Shown here in pieces: positions 1 to 5,065 of a stretch of 10,277 nt of DNA; position 1 is the stretch's first letter, and each line of letters begins with the position of its first letter. The DNA comes from Haloferacaceae archaeon (GTDB lineage Archaea > Halobacteriota > Halobacteria > Halobacteriales > Haloferacaceae), in contig JAQCMZ010000404.1 of the NCBI GenBank assembly GCA_028274825.1, positions 1 through 10,277 on the forward strand. The letters run 5' to 3'. Both the position numbers and the translations under genes were made by a program. Under the pieces are notes generated by a model. The model was given only the letters and a program-made list of their open reading frames with translations. It made no database searches and was not told the origin of the DNA.

Positions 1-404
1 CTGGTGCTTCCACGCAGTCGGGCACTGTATCGGTTCATTATAGGAACCGACCGTTCACCCGACTGGTTCCGATTACTGTCTGATTGCTTGGGGCGGGCAG
101 GCCGCCATCGTAGGACTGGCGGGAATCGCTCTATCCCCGGCCTGATTCCCACTATGCCGGATGGTTGCCTGCCACTTCAACGTGTGGACTGAAATCTCTG
201 GCTGGCAATCGAACGGTGGATTGTGAAAACTTATGTCGGATTCATCCTGCGCCTAAAGTCGCAGGTATTCTCCTTGATTCTCTATAATAGGAGCGGTTGT
301 GCTGACTTCATCCTCTATATTCAGCACGTGGCTTGAGATATATCAGCGTCAAAGGGTTTCAACAGAGCCAGGGTGTCACAATCTTACAAGCTAATCTTCT
401 GACG
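1..404. other. Gene-poor stretch at the left edge, probably decayed DNA
   Basis: No convincing gene is visible. One plus-strand frame is open from the window edge to a stop at 190-192, but its translation is rich in Arg and Pro, unlike the acidic neighbours, and matches no family I know. Another plus frame, stopping at 143-145, ends in a short hydrophobic stretch (LIAWGGQAAIVGLAGIAL) that could be the last membrane segment of a decayed membrane protein, but it is closed by a stop at 41-43 and cannot be assigned. The only structured item is the hairpin near 246-265, listed separately. Low confidence is placed on any coding content here. Confidence 0.5.
238..285 (+). mobile_element. Relic of an IS200/IS605-type (tnpB) element end with hairpin
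   Basis: Bases 246-251 (CCTGCG) and 260-265 (CGCAGG) form a 6-bp stem around an 8-base loop containing CCTAAAG. The flanks are GGATTCAT on the left and TATTCTCCTTGATTC on the right. From memory, haloarchaeal IS200/IS605 (IS1341-type) elements end after tnpB in just this form: a 'TTCAT' stretch, a GC-rich hairpin with a CCTAAAGG or similar loop, then 'ATTCTCCTTG'. The stem bases vary between elements while the flanks are kept. No tnpB or tnpA coding sequence is visible to the left, so this would be an isolated end left by deletion. It could also be a chance hairpin. The family assignment rests on recall of the flank motif. Confidence 0.4.
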
Positions 405-683
405 CTACGCCTCAATTTTCTCGATCGCCAGTTGTGCGACTGCCCGCACGTCGTCGTCTGGATCTGTTGTCGCAATCTCTCGCAGTGCTGGTAGTGCCTG
501 AGTTGCTTCGATGTAGTTCAGTGCCCAACACGCGTTGAATCGTGTATCAACTAAGTCATCATCGAGCGCGGCGGTGAGCTGGTCAGTCGCCGGACGCACA
601 GCGTCTGGATGCGTTTTGCCAACGCGAGCAAGGATTGACGTTGCGTTTCCACGGACTAGTTTGTCCGAATCATCAAATAATGG
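405..683 (-). pseudogene. C-terminal remnant of a HEAT-repeat (PBS lyase-like) protein
   Basis: The minus-strand frame from about 683 to the stop at 405-407 encodes consecutive HEAT-like helical repeats, with signatures such as DDSDKLVRGNATSILARVG, DDDLVDTRFNACWALNYI and DPDDDVRAVAQLAIEKI. HEAT proteins of this kind are common scaffolds in haloarchaea. The repeat pattern clearly continues upstream of the first possible start (GTG at 597-599). The frame stays open to a stop at 735-737, but it holds no other ATG, GTG or TTG, and upstream of about 684 the translation loses HEAT character. The gene has therefore lost its 5' part, with a break near 684-700. A 64-residue product starting at the GTG is possible but would begin inside a repeat, with no promoter evident. 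It runs towards the left edge, convergent with nothing intact. Confidence 0.7.
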
Positions 684-744
684 AGAGGAGACGAAACAAC
701 AAGCTAACCGGGTTGAGTAACCGGCAATCCCGGTTTAGTGTTTT

Positions 745-1025
745 ACTCGGTATCTGGCAGCTCTGGGTTCAGCAAGGAGGATTGACCTGGGGACAAACCC
801 GGAAACAGAGATTGAACTGAAAGCGCCGTTCGTTGTGCGGTCGAAAACGGAGATGGCAAGCATGAGGTAGAGCTCGGTGTCTCGCAGGACATCACGTGGG
901 TGTGCTACCGGGATAGGGAACCGGCGTGCGGGGCGTGTGACGAGCGTACGTTCCAGTTTGAGGCGTTTCGGAGTGTTGGGTCACGCGATCCGATCGCGTC
1001 TGTCGACCGGCCAGAGTTTTTATAA
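745..1025 (+). pseudogene. queC: Decayed C-terminal fragment of queC (7-cyano-7-deazaguanine synthase)
   Basis: QueC makes preQ0, the precursor of archaeosine in archaeal tRNA. Frame 1 from about 745 reads a QueC segment (IDLGTNPETEIELKAPFV, then SKTEMA) up to about 858 and then hits TAG at 868-870. Frame 3 from about 864 continues the protein (EVELG, TWVCYRDREPACGACDERTF, FEAF, GSRDPI) to TAA at 1023-1025. Compared with the family spacing, about one base is missing between 859 and 866, so a 1-bp deletion has broken the frame. The zinc site expected as C, then CGxCxxC, is degenerate: CGAC is present, but the last Cys is Arg (CGACDER). The N-terminal PP-loop ATPase half is absent, and frame 1 has a stop at 736-738 just upstream. 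It is a dead relic. Family match is by recall of the haloarchaeal C-terminus. Confidence 0.82.
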
Positions 1026-1069
1026 TTCGGTGCGAGTCGGCTACGCTTCAGTTCGGACGGAAATATCAG

Positions 1070-1510
1070 TCACCAGATCGATTCGATGCGCTGCTCGATT
1101 GCGTCGAACACTGTTGAGTACACATCGAGTGGGTGGAGCGAAGCAAGGTCGAGATCTGAGATGTCAGCCCCGGCTGGTGGTTCGTGGAAATGGAGTCGGG
1201 TGTTGTGTGTGTTTGGATGTCGATCCCAGCGGCACTCCCAGTGGGTGTTGTCTCCCTGGGTTTCGATGTAATGGATGGAAAAATCACCAGTCGTGAACCA
1301 TCGGATATCGACCTTGGCGGCGGTCACCGTGTCGGGATACTGTTCCATGGCAAGGGCTACGGTGAGCAATCGCGGTTCGTACGCATCTGGGTTGAACCGG
1401 GTGTCAGCAACGAGTGAGTCCGTCGTCAACTGTCGTTCGAGAAGGCGTAACGTTTGTCGATCGGGCGGGCCCGTCGAGTCACCCGGTAAATCTTCCGGAG
1501 GCGGACTCAT
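1070..1510 (-). CDS. Small haloarchaeal conserved protein, TumE-like (DUF6516-type) putative toxin
   Basis: A 146-residue protein starting at ATG 1508-1510, one base after the stop of the upstream regulator gene (TAA, then G, then ATG). This start is preferred over an in-frame ATG at 1562-1564, which would overlap the regulator by 53 bases and add a Ser/Pro-rich tail. The first 30 residues are Pro-rich and likely flexible. Residues 35-85 look alpha/beta with alternating strands (AAKVDIRWF, DFSIHYIE). Residues 91-112 carry the most family-like stretch (WECRWDRHPN, RLHFHEPP), rich in His, Trp and Arg. I recall 'CRWDRHPNPHN...HFHPPP' as the hallmark of a widespread haloarchaeal family, and its layout resembles TumE/DUF6516 toxins, whose partners are HTH antitoxins. 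The C-terminal helix (residues 128-146) is amphipathic. The pairing with an upstream DNA-binding protein supports a toxin-antitoxin reading. Catalytic activity cannot be deduced from the sequence. Confidence 0.65.
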   Translation of the reverse strand: MSPPPEDLPGDSTGPPDRQTLRLLERQLTTDSLVADTRFNPDAYEPRLLTVALAMEQYPDTVTAAKVDIRWFTTGDFSIHYIETQGDNTHWECRWDRHPNTHNTRLHFHEPPAGADISDLDLASLHPLDVYSTVFDAIEQRIESIW

Positions 1511-1511
1511 C

Positions 1512-2039
1512 TTAGGCGGGGATGAGGTGCCCGTCGTTCTGTGAGAGTTGGCGGGCGAGCTCATAGAGGCGAATATCTCGAATGACGCCCTGCCATTCGC
1601 TGACTGCGGTCATGCGGTCGTGGATCGTCTCGTGGTCCCCGGCGTCGAACACCGAAACAGTAGCTGGGTCGTCGGTGCCGAATTCAGCTTCGTACTCTGC
1701 CTGTCGTTGTTCGAGCGCTTCGACGCGGTCAATGATCGTATCGACAGAGAGCTCAGCGGCGATCCGACTCGCCTCTTGCCATTCGAGATACCCGTCATTT
1801 CGCTCGTACGTGGCGGGGCGGCTGTCAGGATCGGCGCGAGCAATACCCATCTCGGCGAGGCGATCGAGGTGTTTTTTTGCGGCGTTCGGAGAGCAGTCGG
1901 CGAGCTCTGCGACTCTCATGTACGTCGTCGGTGACGTGAGACCGAGGACCACATCGTAGACACGGCCGAACGTATCGGTCCCGTCCTGCCACCGTGGCGT
2001 CTCCGCCGTTGAGTCAGGATCCGGATCGAACTCGCTCAT
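1512..2039 (-). CDS. Winged helix-turn-helix regulator (DUF7342-like), putative antitoxin
   Basis: A 175-residue acidic protein. The ATG at 2037-2039 is chosen because a TATA box lies about 25 bases upstream, which fits a leaderless transcript. The longer frame (from 2123) adds a Cys/Arg/Ile-containing tail that crosses the promoter. Residues 1-22 are acidic and disordered. Residues 23-66 form a winged-HTH core (DTFGRVYDVVLGL, then YMRVAELADCSPNAAKKHLDRLAEMGIA), with the recognition helix at about 50-61 and the wing at about 67-85 (ADPDSRPATYERN). Residues 95-122 make a heptad-like helix suited to dimerisation, followed by a helical C-terminus. This is the architecture of the abundant haloarchaeal wHTH proteins (DUF7342, TrmB/ArsR-like) found beside small toxin-like genes. 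It probably represses its own promoter through the inverted repeat over the TATA box. It could instead be a plain regulator unrelated to toxicity. Confidence 0.78.
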   Translation of the reverse strand: MSEFDPDPDSTAETPRWQDGTDTFGRVYDVVLGLTSPTTYMRVAELADCSPNAAKKHLDRLAEMGIARADPDSRPATYERNDGYLEWQEASRIAAELSVDTIIDRVEALEQRQAEYEAEFGTDDPATVSVFDAGDHETIHDRMTAVSEWQGVIRDIRLYELARQLSQNDGHLIPA

Positions 2040-2063
2040 GAACGCTTGTATGGAACGAGACTC

Positions 2064-2071
2064 AATATATC
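2064..2071 (-). promoter_or_regulatory. TATA box of the regulator/TumE-like operon
   Basis: On the minus strand the sequence reads GATATATT, ending 24 bases before the ATG at 2037-2039. In haloarchaea transcription starts about 25 bases after the TATA centre, so the mRNA would begin at or next to the ATG. This is a leaderless start, and no Shine-Dalgarno motif lies before the ATG. Confidence 0.65.
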
Positions 2072-2092
2072 TTTGTGTCAAGCAAATATATG
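2064..2092. promoter_or_regulatory. Imperfect inverted repeat over the TATA box, candidate operator
   Basis: The arms AATATATCTTTG (2064-2075) and CAAATATATG (2083-2092) are imperfect inverted copies around a 7-base spacer: TTTG pairs with CAAA, and the AT-rich outer parts match with a two-base shift. The left arm coincides with the TATA box of the wHTH gene. Binding of a dimeric regulator here would block TBP, the usual means of autorepression in archaea. AT-rich DNA readily gives such matches by chance. Confidence 0.4.
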
Positions 2093-2286
2093 TGACCTCG
2101 TGCCGGATGCGTTCCCCTGACACTTGGACAGGACACGCCGATTGGAAGCTGGCGCGGAATCAATAGTCGATGGCGACATTGTACGCGGAAGCAACTTGGA
2201 GAATTTCACCAGAGCTTATATGAACAAAATATTAGCTACTAGTTTCAATCCTAGAGGAATCCTCCACAGGTGATTTTGGAATTGAA

Positions 2287-2294
2287 AAATCTAT
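2287..2294 (+). repeat. Target-site duplication, left copy (AAATCTAT)
   Basis: The eight bases AAATCTAT directly abut the left terminal inverted repeat and recur exactly at 3746-3753 directly after the right one. A perfect 8-bp direct duplication at both ends of an inverted-repeat pair is the signature of transposition. Confidence 0.85.
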
Positions 2295-2319
2295 GGCTCT
2301 TACCGAACTTAGCGAAACA
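2295..2319 (+). repeat. Left terminal inverted repeat
   Basis: A 25-base terminus beginning GGCTCTTACCGAA and ending TAGCGAAACA, reading inwards. It matches the reverse complement of 3721-3745 at 22 of 25 positions, with differences at positions 14, 15 and 19 of the repeat. Confidence 0.85.
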
Positions 2320-2353
2320 ATCGCCCCAGTGATATTGTTACAGACTGACGTAC

Positions 2354-2364
2354 AAGATACAGAG
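2354..2364 (+). repeat. Left subterminal motif AAGATACAGAG
   Basis: This 11-base motif starts 59 bases inside the left end of the element. Its exact inverted copy (CTCTGTATCTT at 3674-3684) lies 61 bases inside the right end. Subterminal repeats at matching depth are often transposase-binding sites, but they could also be what is left of longer, diverged inverted ends. Confidence 0.6.
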
Positions 2365-2498
2365 CGCGAGTCTTTCACACAGCGATATTCAAATCAAAAC
2401 ACTATTTAATAACTATTGAACGTACCGCGGCGATACGGTGGTGGGGTGAGTTCTCTGTTCGGTTTAATCCTGACTGCCCGTTCAGCGTTGGTCACAGA

Positions 2499-3335
2499 TT
2501 ATGACAGATGCTCACGGAGGTGGCCAGGGATATCGGGTAGGGTTCCGTTCCGCGTCAACGTCTGTGACCCGGCATACAGCGCAATAACCGACGCACAGAG
2601 CAGATAGAACACGGTGTCTCCAGACAGGACGTTAAACACAGCAGGTACGTTTCCAGCGACGTCCCCGACGGGGGGCATATTGTGTGATGCATGTGCAATC
2701 ATCACGACCGGCAATGCTCCCTTCGTGTTATTGTACAGCCAACCGAGAATAACTGACATAAATATTACATTCAGCATATATTCCCAAAAGACAGTGAAAT
2801 TACCAGCTCCAGCGAGTATCATCGGGACGTGCCAGAGTCCCCACACGACGCCAATCCCGATACTCGAGTGGAGCGCACTGAATCGCTGCTGGAGACGGGG
2901 TTGGAGGAAGCCACGCCAGCCTAACTCCTCTAGTGCCCCGGCCAGAAAGAGCGTGATAGCGAACAGGCGAACGTACGTCATAACTGGATATGCCGGGACA
3001 GCGATGTCGCCGCCGAGGAGCACCGCAACGATATTCTCGAATTCAGTCCCGATGGTCAGAATTCCGATACCGACGAGATACCAGTGGAGGCCGGCTCGCA
3101 GGTTGCGAAGCTGTCCGAGCCAGTCTCGAACACTCTCGCCACACAACCAAACCGTTACCCCTGCGCTGACCATCGGAGTCCACGCATACGGGATCGCTGC
3201 CAGTCCCGGGAAATCGCCTCCAAACACTACATAGAGGGCCCCGACGGTGAGCCCGGAGGAGAGTACAAGCACAGTGAGGAAGGTTTCGATAGGACTGCGA
3301 GACGCTCGCTGCTTGAGAGTAGCAACGCGACTCAT
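2499..3335 (-). CDS. CPBP-family intramembrane metalloprotease (CAAX protease/Abi)
   Basis: A 278-residue polytopic membrane protein. The start ATG (3333-3335) has a Shine-Dalgarno AGGTGA (3342-3347 on the minus strand) with 6-base spacing. Hydrophobic helices lie at about 19-39, 48-66, 84-106, 118-136, 158-176, 185-200 and 240-257. The three family motifs are present: EEXXXR as EELGWR (136-141), (F/W)XXXH as WGLWH (165-169) and HXXXN as HASHN (215-219). The glutamates and histidines of these motifs are the proposed catalytic and metal-binding residues, set within the membrane. The family includes eukaryotic Rce1, which cleaves prenylated CAAX proteins, and bacterial Abi proteins linked to bacteriocin self-immunity; substrates in archaea are mostly unknown. 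The gene is the sole cargo of the transposon-like element and stands alone, so its promoter must lie within 3336-3720. No catalytic residue appears lost. Confidence 0.9.
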   Translation of the reverse strand: MSRVATLKQRASRSPIETFLTVLVLSSGLTVGALYVVFGGDFPGLAAIPYAWTPMVSAGVTVWLCGESVRDWLGQLRNLRAGLHWYLVGIGILTIGTEFENIVAVLLGGDIAVPAYPVMTYVRLFAITLFLAGALEELGWRGFLQPRLQQRFSALHSSIGIGVVWGLWHVPMILAGAGNFTVFWEYMLNVIFMSVILGWLYNNTKGALPVVMIAHASHNMPPVGDVAGNVPAVFNVLSGDTVFYLLCASVIALYAGSQTLTRNGTLPDIPGHLREHLS

Positions 3336-3341
3336 TGCGAT

Positions 3342-3347
3342 TCACCT
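3342..3347 (-). promoter_or_regulatory. Shine-Dalgarno site of the CPBP protease gene
   Basis: The minus strand reads AGGTGA, then 6 bases, then ATG. This complements the 3' end of archaeal 16S rRNA and fixes the start at 3335. It shows that this gene, unlike mre11 and the wHTH gene, is expected to have a leader. Confidence 0.7.
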
Positions 3348-3673
3348 GCCTGACGTGGTCCAGAGAGAGTGAGGAGTTCGGTCGTCCTGTATTCAGTGTC
3401 GTCTGTACGTTCAACTGGACGCTTCAACGGTGGATGCCACGTAGTGGTCTCCATGCTGTTTTGGATGATCTGTGTTGTATTAGACACCGACTGTTACTAT
3501 ACAGACCACTCTGGCACCGCGACTCTAATTATACAGAGAGACGGCGAAGATTGGTTCTCCGTATTGCCGTCGTTATGTTCAGCTCATCTACCGAAGACCG
3601 TTCACATTTCTACTGACTGGCTAATTCATCCAGCTCAGTGTGAACCAATCAATGTTCAACTGCTGAACGTATC

Positions 3674-3684
3674 CTCTGTATCTT
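3674..3684 (-). repeat. Right subterminal motif AAGATACAGAG
   Basis: Exact inverted partner of 2354-2364, 61 bases inside the right end of the element. Confidence 0.6.
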
Positions 3685-3720
3685 ACACAGCTACACCTGC
3701 CAATTCTCAAATAGATACTG

Positions 3721-3745
3721 TGTTTCACTATCTTCGGTAAGAGCC
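3721..3745 (-). repeat. Right terminal inverted repeat
   Basis: Read on the minus strand, this 25-base terminus begins GGCTCTTACCGAA and ends TAGTGAAACA. It is the inverted partner of 2295-2319, with three mismatches. Confidence 0.85.
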
Positions 3746-3753
3746 AAATCTAT
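3746..3753 (+). repeat. Target-site duplication, right copy (AAATCTAT)
   Basis: Exact copy of 2287-2294, immediately outside the right terminal repeat. Removing the element plus one copy rejoins an AT-rich intergenic sequence that led directly into the mre11 promoter region. Confidence 0.85.
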
Positions 3754-3841
3754 AGGAATCACGGTAGATCAACCTACATTGCCACTCCAAATAGGCAGCA
3801 GAGTCGCCGTAGTCATCCACTTTCACCCCGCTTACTCGACT

Positions 3842-3849
3842 TTTATATA
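3842..3849 (+). promoter_or_regulatory. TATA box of the mre11-rad50-nurA-herA operon
   Basis: TTTATATA lies 22 bases before the GTG start of mre11 at 3872. Transcription would start at about 3870-3873, giving a leaderless mRNA. No Shine-Dalgarno motif precedes the GTG. Downstream genes abut or overlap, so this is probably the promoter for all four. The box is only about 90 bases outside the right edge of the transposon-like element. Confidence 0.72.
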
Positions 3850-3871
3850 GCCGCGCTAACACCTACTGGTA

Positions 3872-5065
3872 GTGCCTAGAACTCGTATTCTCCACATCAG
3901 TGATAGCCATCTCGGGAAGCGACAGTATGGATCGGATATTCGGCGTGAGGATTTCGCAAAAGCATTTGAACAGGCGATCGAGGTCGCCGTCGACCGAGAC
4001 GTTGATGCCGTGATTCACACGGGGGACTTGTTTGACGATCCGGTTCCGTCACTCCCAACGGTGATGCGGGCGGCTGATGCGTTGAAGCCGCTCGAAGAGC
4101 ACGGGATTCCGTTCTACGGGATTGTGGGGAATCATGAACGGAAAAACGATGAGCAGTGGCTCGATCTCCTGCGGCGGACGAGTGCTGCTGCTCGGCTCGG
4201 CAAAGAACCAACGATGGTCGGTGAGGTTGCGCTGTACGGGATCGATGCTGTTCGGCCGAGCGTGTGGGACAATATCGATTTGGAACTCGAAGAACCGCCT
4301 GCGGAGGCAGCGTGGACGATCCTGTGTATGCACGAGCTCCTGACGCCGCTTGTTCACGGAATGGGGCGTGTATACCCTGCCTCCGAGGTTATTGAGCGGG
4401 CTGGGATCGATCTTGATGGGCTCGCACTCGGCGATCTCCATCAACCGGCAAGTTCGGTCGTGGGCGGGACTGATGTCTGGTATGCGAGTGCGACGGAGCG
4501 TGGCGGGAAAGATCAAGAGGAGATGGGCGTCGTACAACTCCTCGATATCGACAACAGCGGGATTCACCGCCGACAGATTGAGTTGGAGACGCGACCGTTC
4601 GCGGTGTTTGAGATCGCATTCGGTGAGGAGGACGGGGCGACCCACGCCCGTGACGTGCTTGCGAGACACGATCTTGAGGGGGCTGTAGCGAAGATCAAGC
4701 TAAGCGGCGACCGGGCCGCAGTCACCGCAAACGAGGTGACGCAAATGGCACGTGAGGCCGGTGCTGCTGTTGTGAGCGTCGACGACAATCGTGGGCGCGT
4801 CGATCTTGACGTGGAATCGATCGAGGCCATGTCGCTACAGGGACTTGACGGTGCCATCGAGGAGAAACTCGCAGATGAGGACTTTTCGCCGGTTGCGCTT
4901 GATGTCGATCAGGAGGTTCGGAAAGCAGACGAACTCGACACGAGTGTGAACCGTGTCGCCGACAACTTTGCTGAGTCGCTCCGTGACGCGCAGCGCGAGG
5001 CGTTTGAGGATGCCGGGCCAGAGGAGACGCCGGACGGCGTCGAGCCGATGGAGGCCGACGAATGA
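3872..5065 (+). CDS. mre11: Mre11-like DNA double-strand break repair nuclease
   Basis: A 397-residue metallophosphoesterase of the Mre11/SbcD family, which with Rad50 forms the complex that binds and trims DNA ends. The GTG start is chosen because the first beta strand (RILHISDSHLG) follows within three residues and the TATA spacing fits a leaderless mRNA. Two-metal phosphoesterase motifs are all visible: DSH (Asp11, His13), GDLFDD (Asp52), GNHER (Asn87, His88), CMHE (His154) and GDLH (Asp188, His190). The last has Asp where many relatives have His; from memory GDxH is normal in haloarchaeal Mre11. After the catalytic and capping domains (to about 310), residues 345-380 are charged and helical, as expected for the segment that docks on the Rad50 coiled-coil base, and the tail is acidic. 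The stop overlaps the rad50 start by 4 bases (ATGA). The sequence seems diverged from the standard haloarchaeal Mre11 I recall (HTGDTHLGYQQY), suggesting a paralogue. Confidence 0.92.
   Translation: MPRTRILHISDSHLGKRQYGSDIRREDFAKAFEQAIEVAVDRDVDAVIHTGDLFDDPVPSLPTVMRAADALKPLEEHGIPFYGIVGNHERKNDEQWLDLLRRTSAAARLGKEPTMVGEVALYGIDAVRPSVWDNIDLELEEPPAEAAWTILCMHELLTPLVHGMGRVYPASEVIERAGIDLDGLALGDLHQPASSVVGGTDVWYASATERGGKDQEEMGVVQLLDIDNSGIHRRQIELETRPFAVFEIAFGEEDGATHARDVLARHDLEGAVAKIKLSGDRAAVTANEVTQMAREAGAAVVSVDDNRGRVDLDVESIEAMSLQGLDGAIEEKLADEDFSPVALDVDQEVRKADELDTSVNRVADNFAESLRDAQREAFEDAGPEETPDGVEPMEADE
5050..5054 (+). promoter_or_regulatory. Shine-Dalgarno site of rad50
   Basis: GGAGG lies inside the 3' end of mre11, 7 bases before the rad50 ATG at 5062. 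It supports that start and efficient re-initiation at the 4-base overlap. Confidence 0.65.

Larger units (their letters stand above)
2040..2294. other. Intergenic region left of the transposon-like element
   Basis: Apart from the promoter and inverted repeat near 2064-2092 and the target duplication at 2287-2294, nothing is recognised. On the minus strand a short open stretch (2160-2231) ends in a protein-like segment (GEILQVASAYNVAIDY) before a stop, but it is closed upstream at 2232-2234 and is too short to assign. It may be a fragment of a lost gene. Confidence 0.5.
3336..3720. other. Non-coding right part of the element
   Basis: About 385 bases upstream of the CPBP gene, ending at the right terminal repeat. 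It has lower GC than the genes around it. A plus-strand frame from a GTG at 3369 to 3740 is open but runs into the terminal repeat, has little haloarchaeal acidic character and matches nothing I know, so it is not called. TATA-like sequences on the minus strand near 3490-3500 and 3525-3537 (TATAATTA) could serve the CPBP gene, but their distance leaves this undecided. The subterminal motif at 3674-3684 lies in this stretch. Confidence 0.5.
2295..3745. mobile_element. Non-autonomous transposon-like element carrying a CPBP protease gene
   Basis: The 1451-bp segment has 25-bp terminal inverted repeats (2295-2319 and 3721-3745; 22 of 25 identical, both starting GGCTCTTACCGAA at the outer end) and is flanked by a perfect 8-bp direct repeat. 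A shared 11-mer, AAGATACAGAG, lies at nearly the same depth from each end (59 and 61 bases in), so the two ends are related beyond the terminal repeats. No transposase frame is recognisable inside. The only gene is the CPBP protease on the minus strand. It may be a derivative of an insertion sequence whose transposase was replaced by, or never included, the cargo, and it would need a transposase in trans. Eight-base duplications occur in IS6, IS1595 and ISH6-type elements. I cannot assign the family from the ends alone. Confidence 0.78.

Noticed and set aside
346..404. Inverted pair AGCGTCA / TGACGCT
   Set aside because: Seven or eight bases with a spacer of about 45 and no relation to any gene; expected by chance. 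The similar GTGCTGA / TCAGCAC pair near 299-328 was dropped for the same reason.
877..1296. Plus-strand frame of 139 codons
   Set aside because: Very Arg-rich; it overlaps the queC relic in another frame and runs antisense through the TumE-like gene.
1511..1564. Longer start for the TumE-like gene at 1564
   Set aside because: It would overlap the upstream gene by 53 bases and add a Ser/Pro/Thr-rich tail. The ATG at 1510 directly after the upstream stop is the more natural coupled start.
2040..2123. Longer start for the wHTH gene at 2123
   Set aside because: It would place the TATA box and inverted repeat inside the coding region. The added residues contain no acidic bias, whereas the ATG at 2039 fits leaderless spacing.
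2160..2231. Short minus-strand open stretch with protein-like end
   Set aside because: Only 23 codons, closed by a stop upstream, no start codon and no family match.
3369..3740. Plus-strand open frame of 123 codons starting with GTG inside the transposon-like element
   Set aside because: It ends within the right terminal inverted repeat, its composition is not acidic, it has no recognisable domain and no promoter or ribosome site was seen. It lies opposite the upstream region of the CPBP gene.
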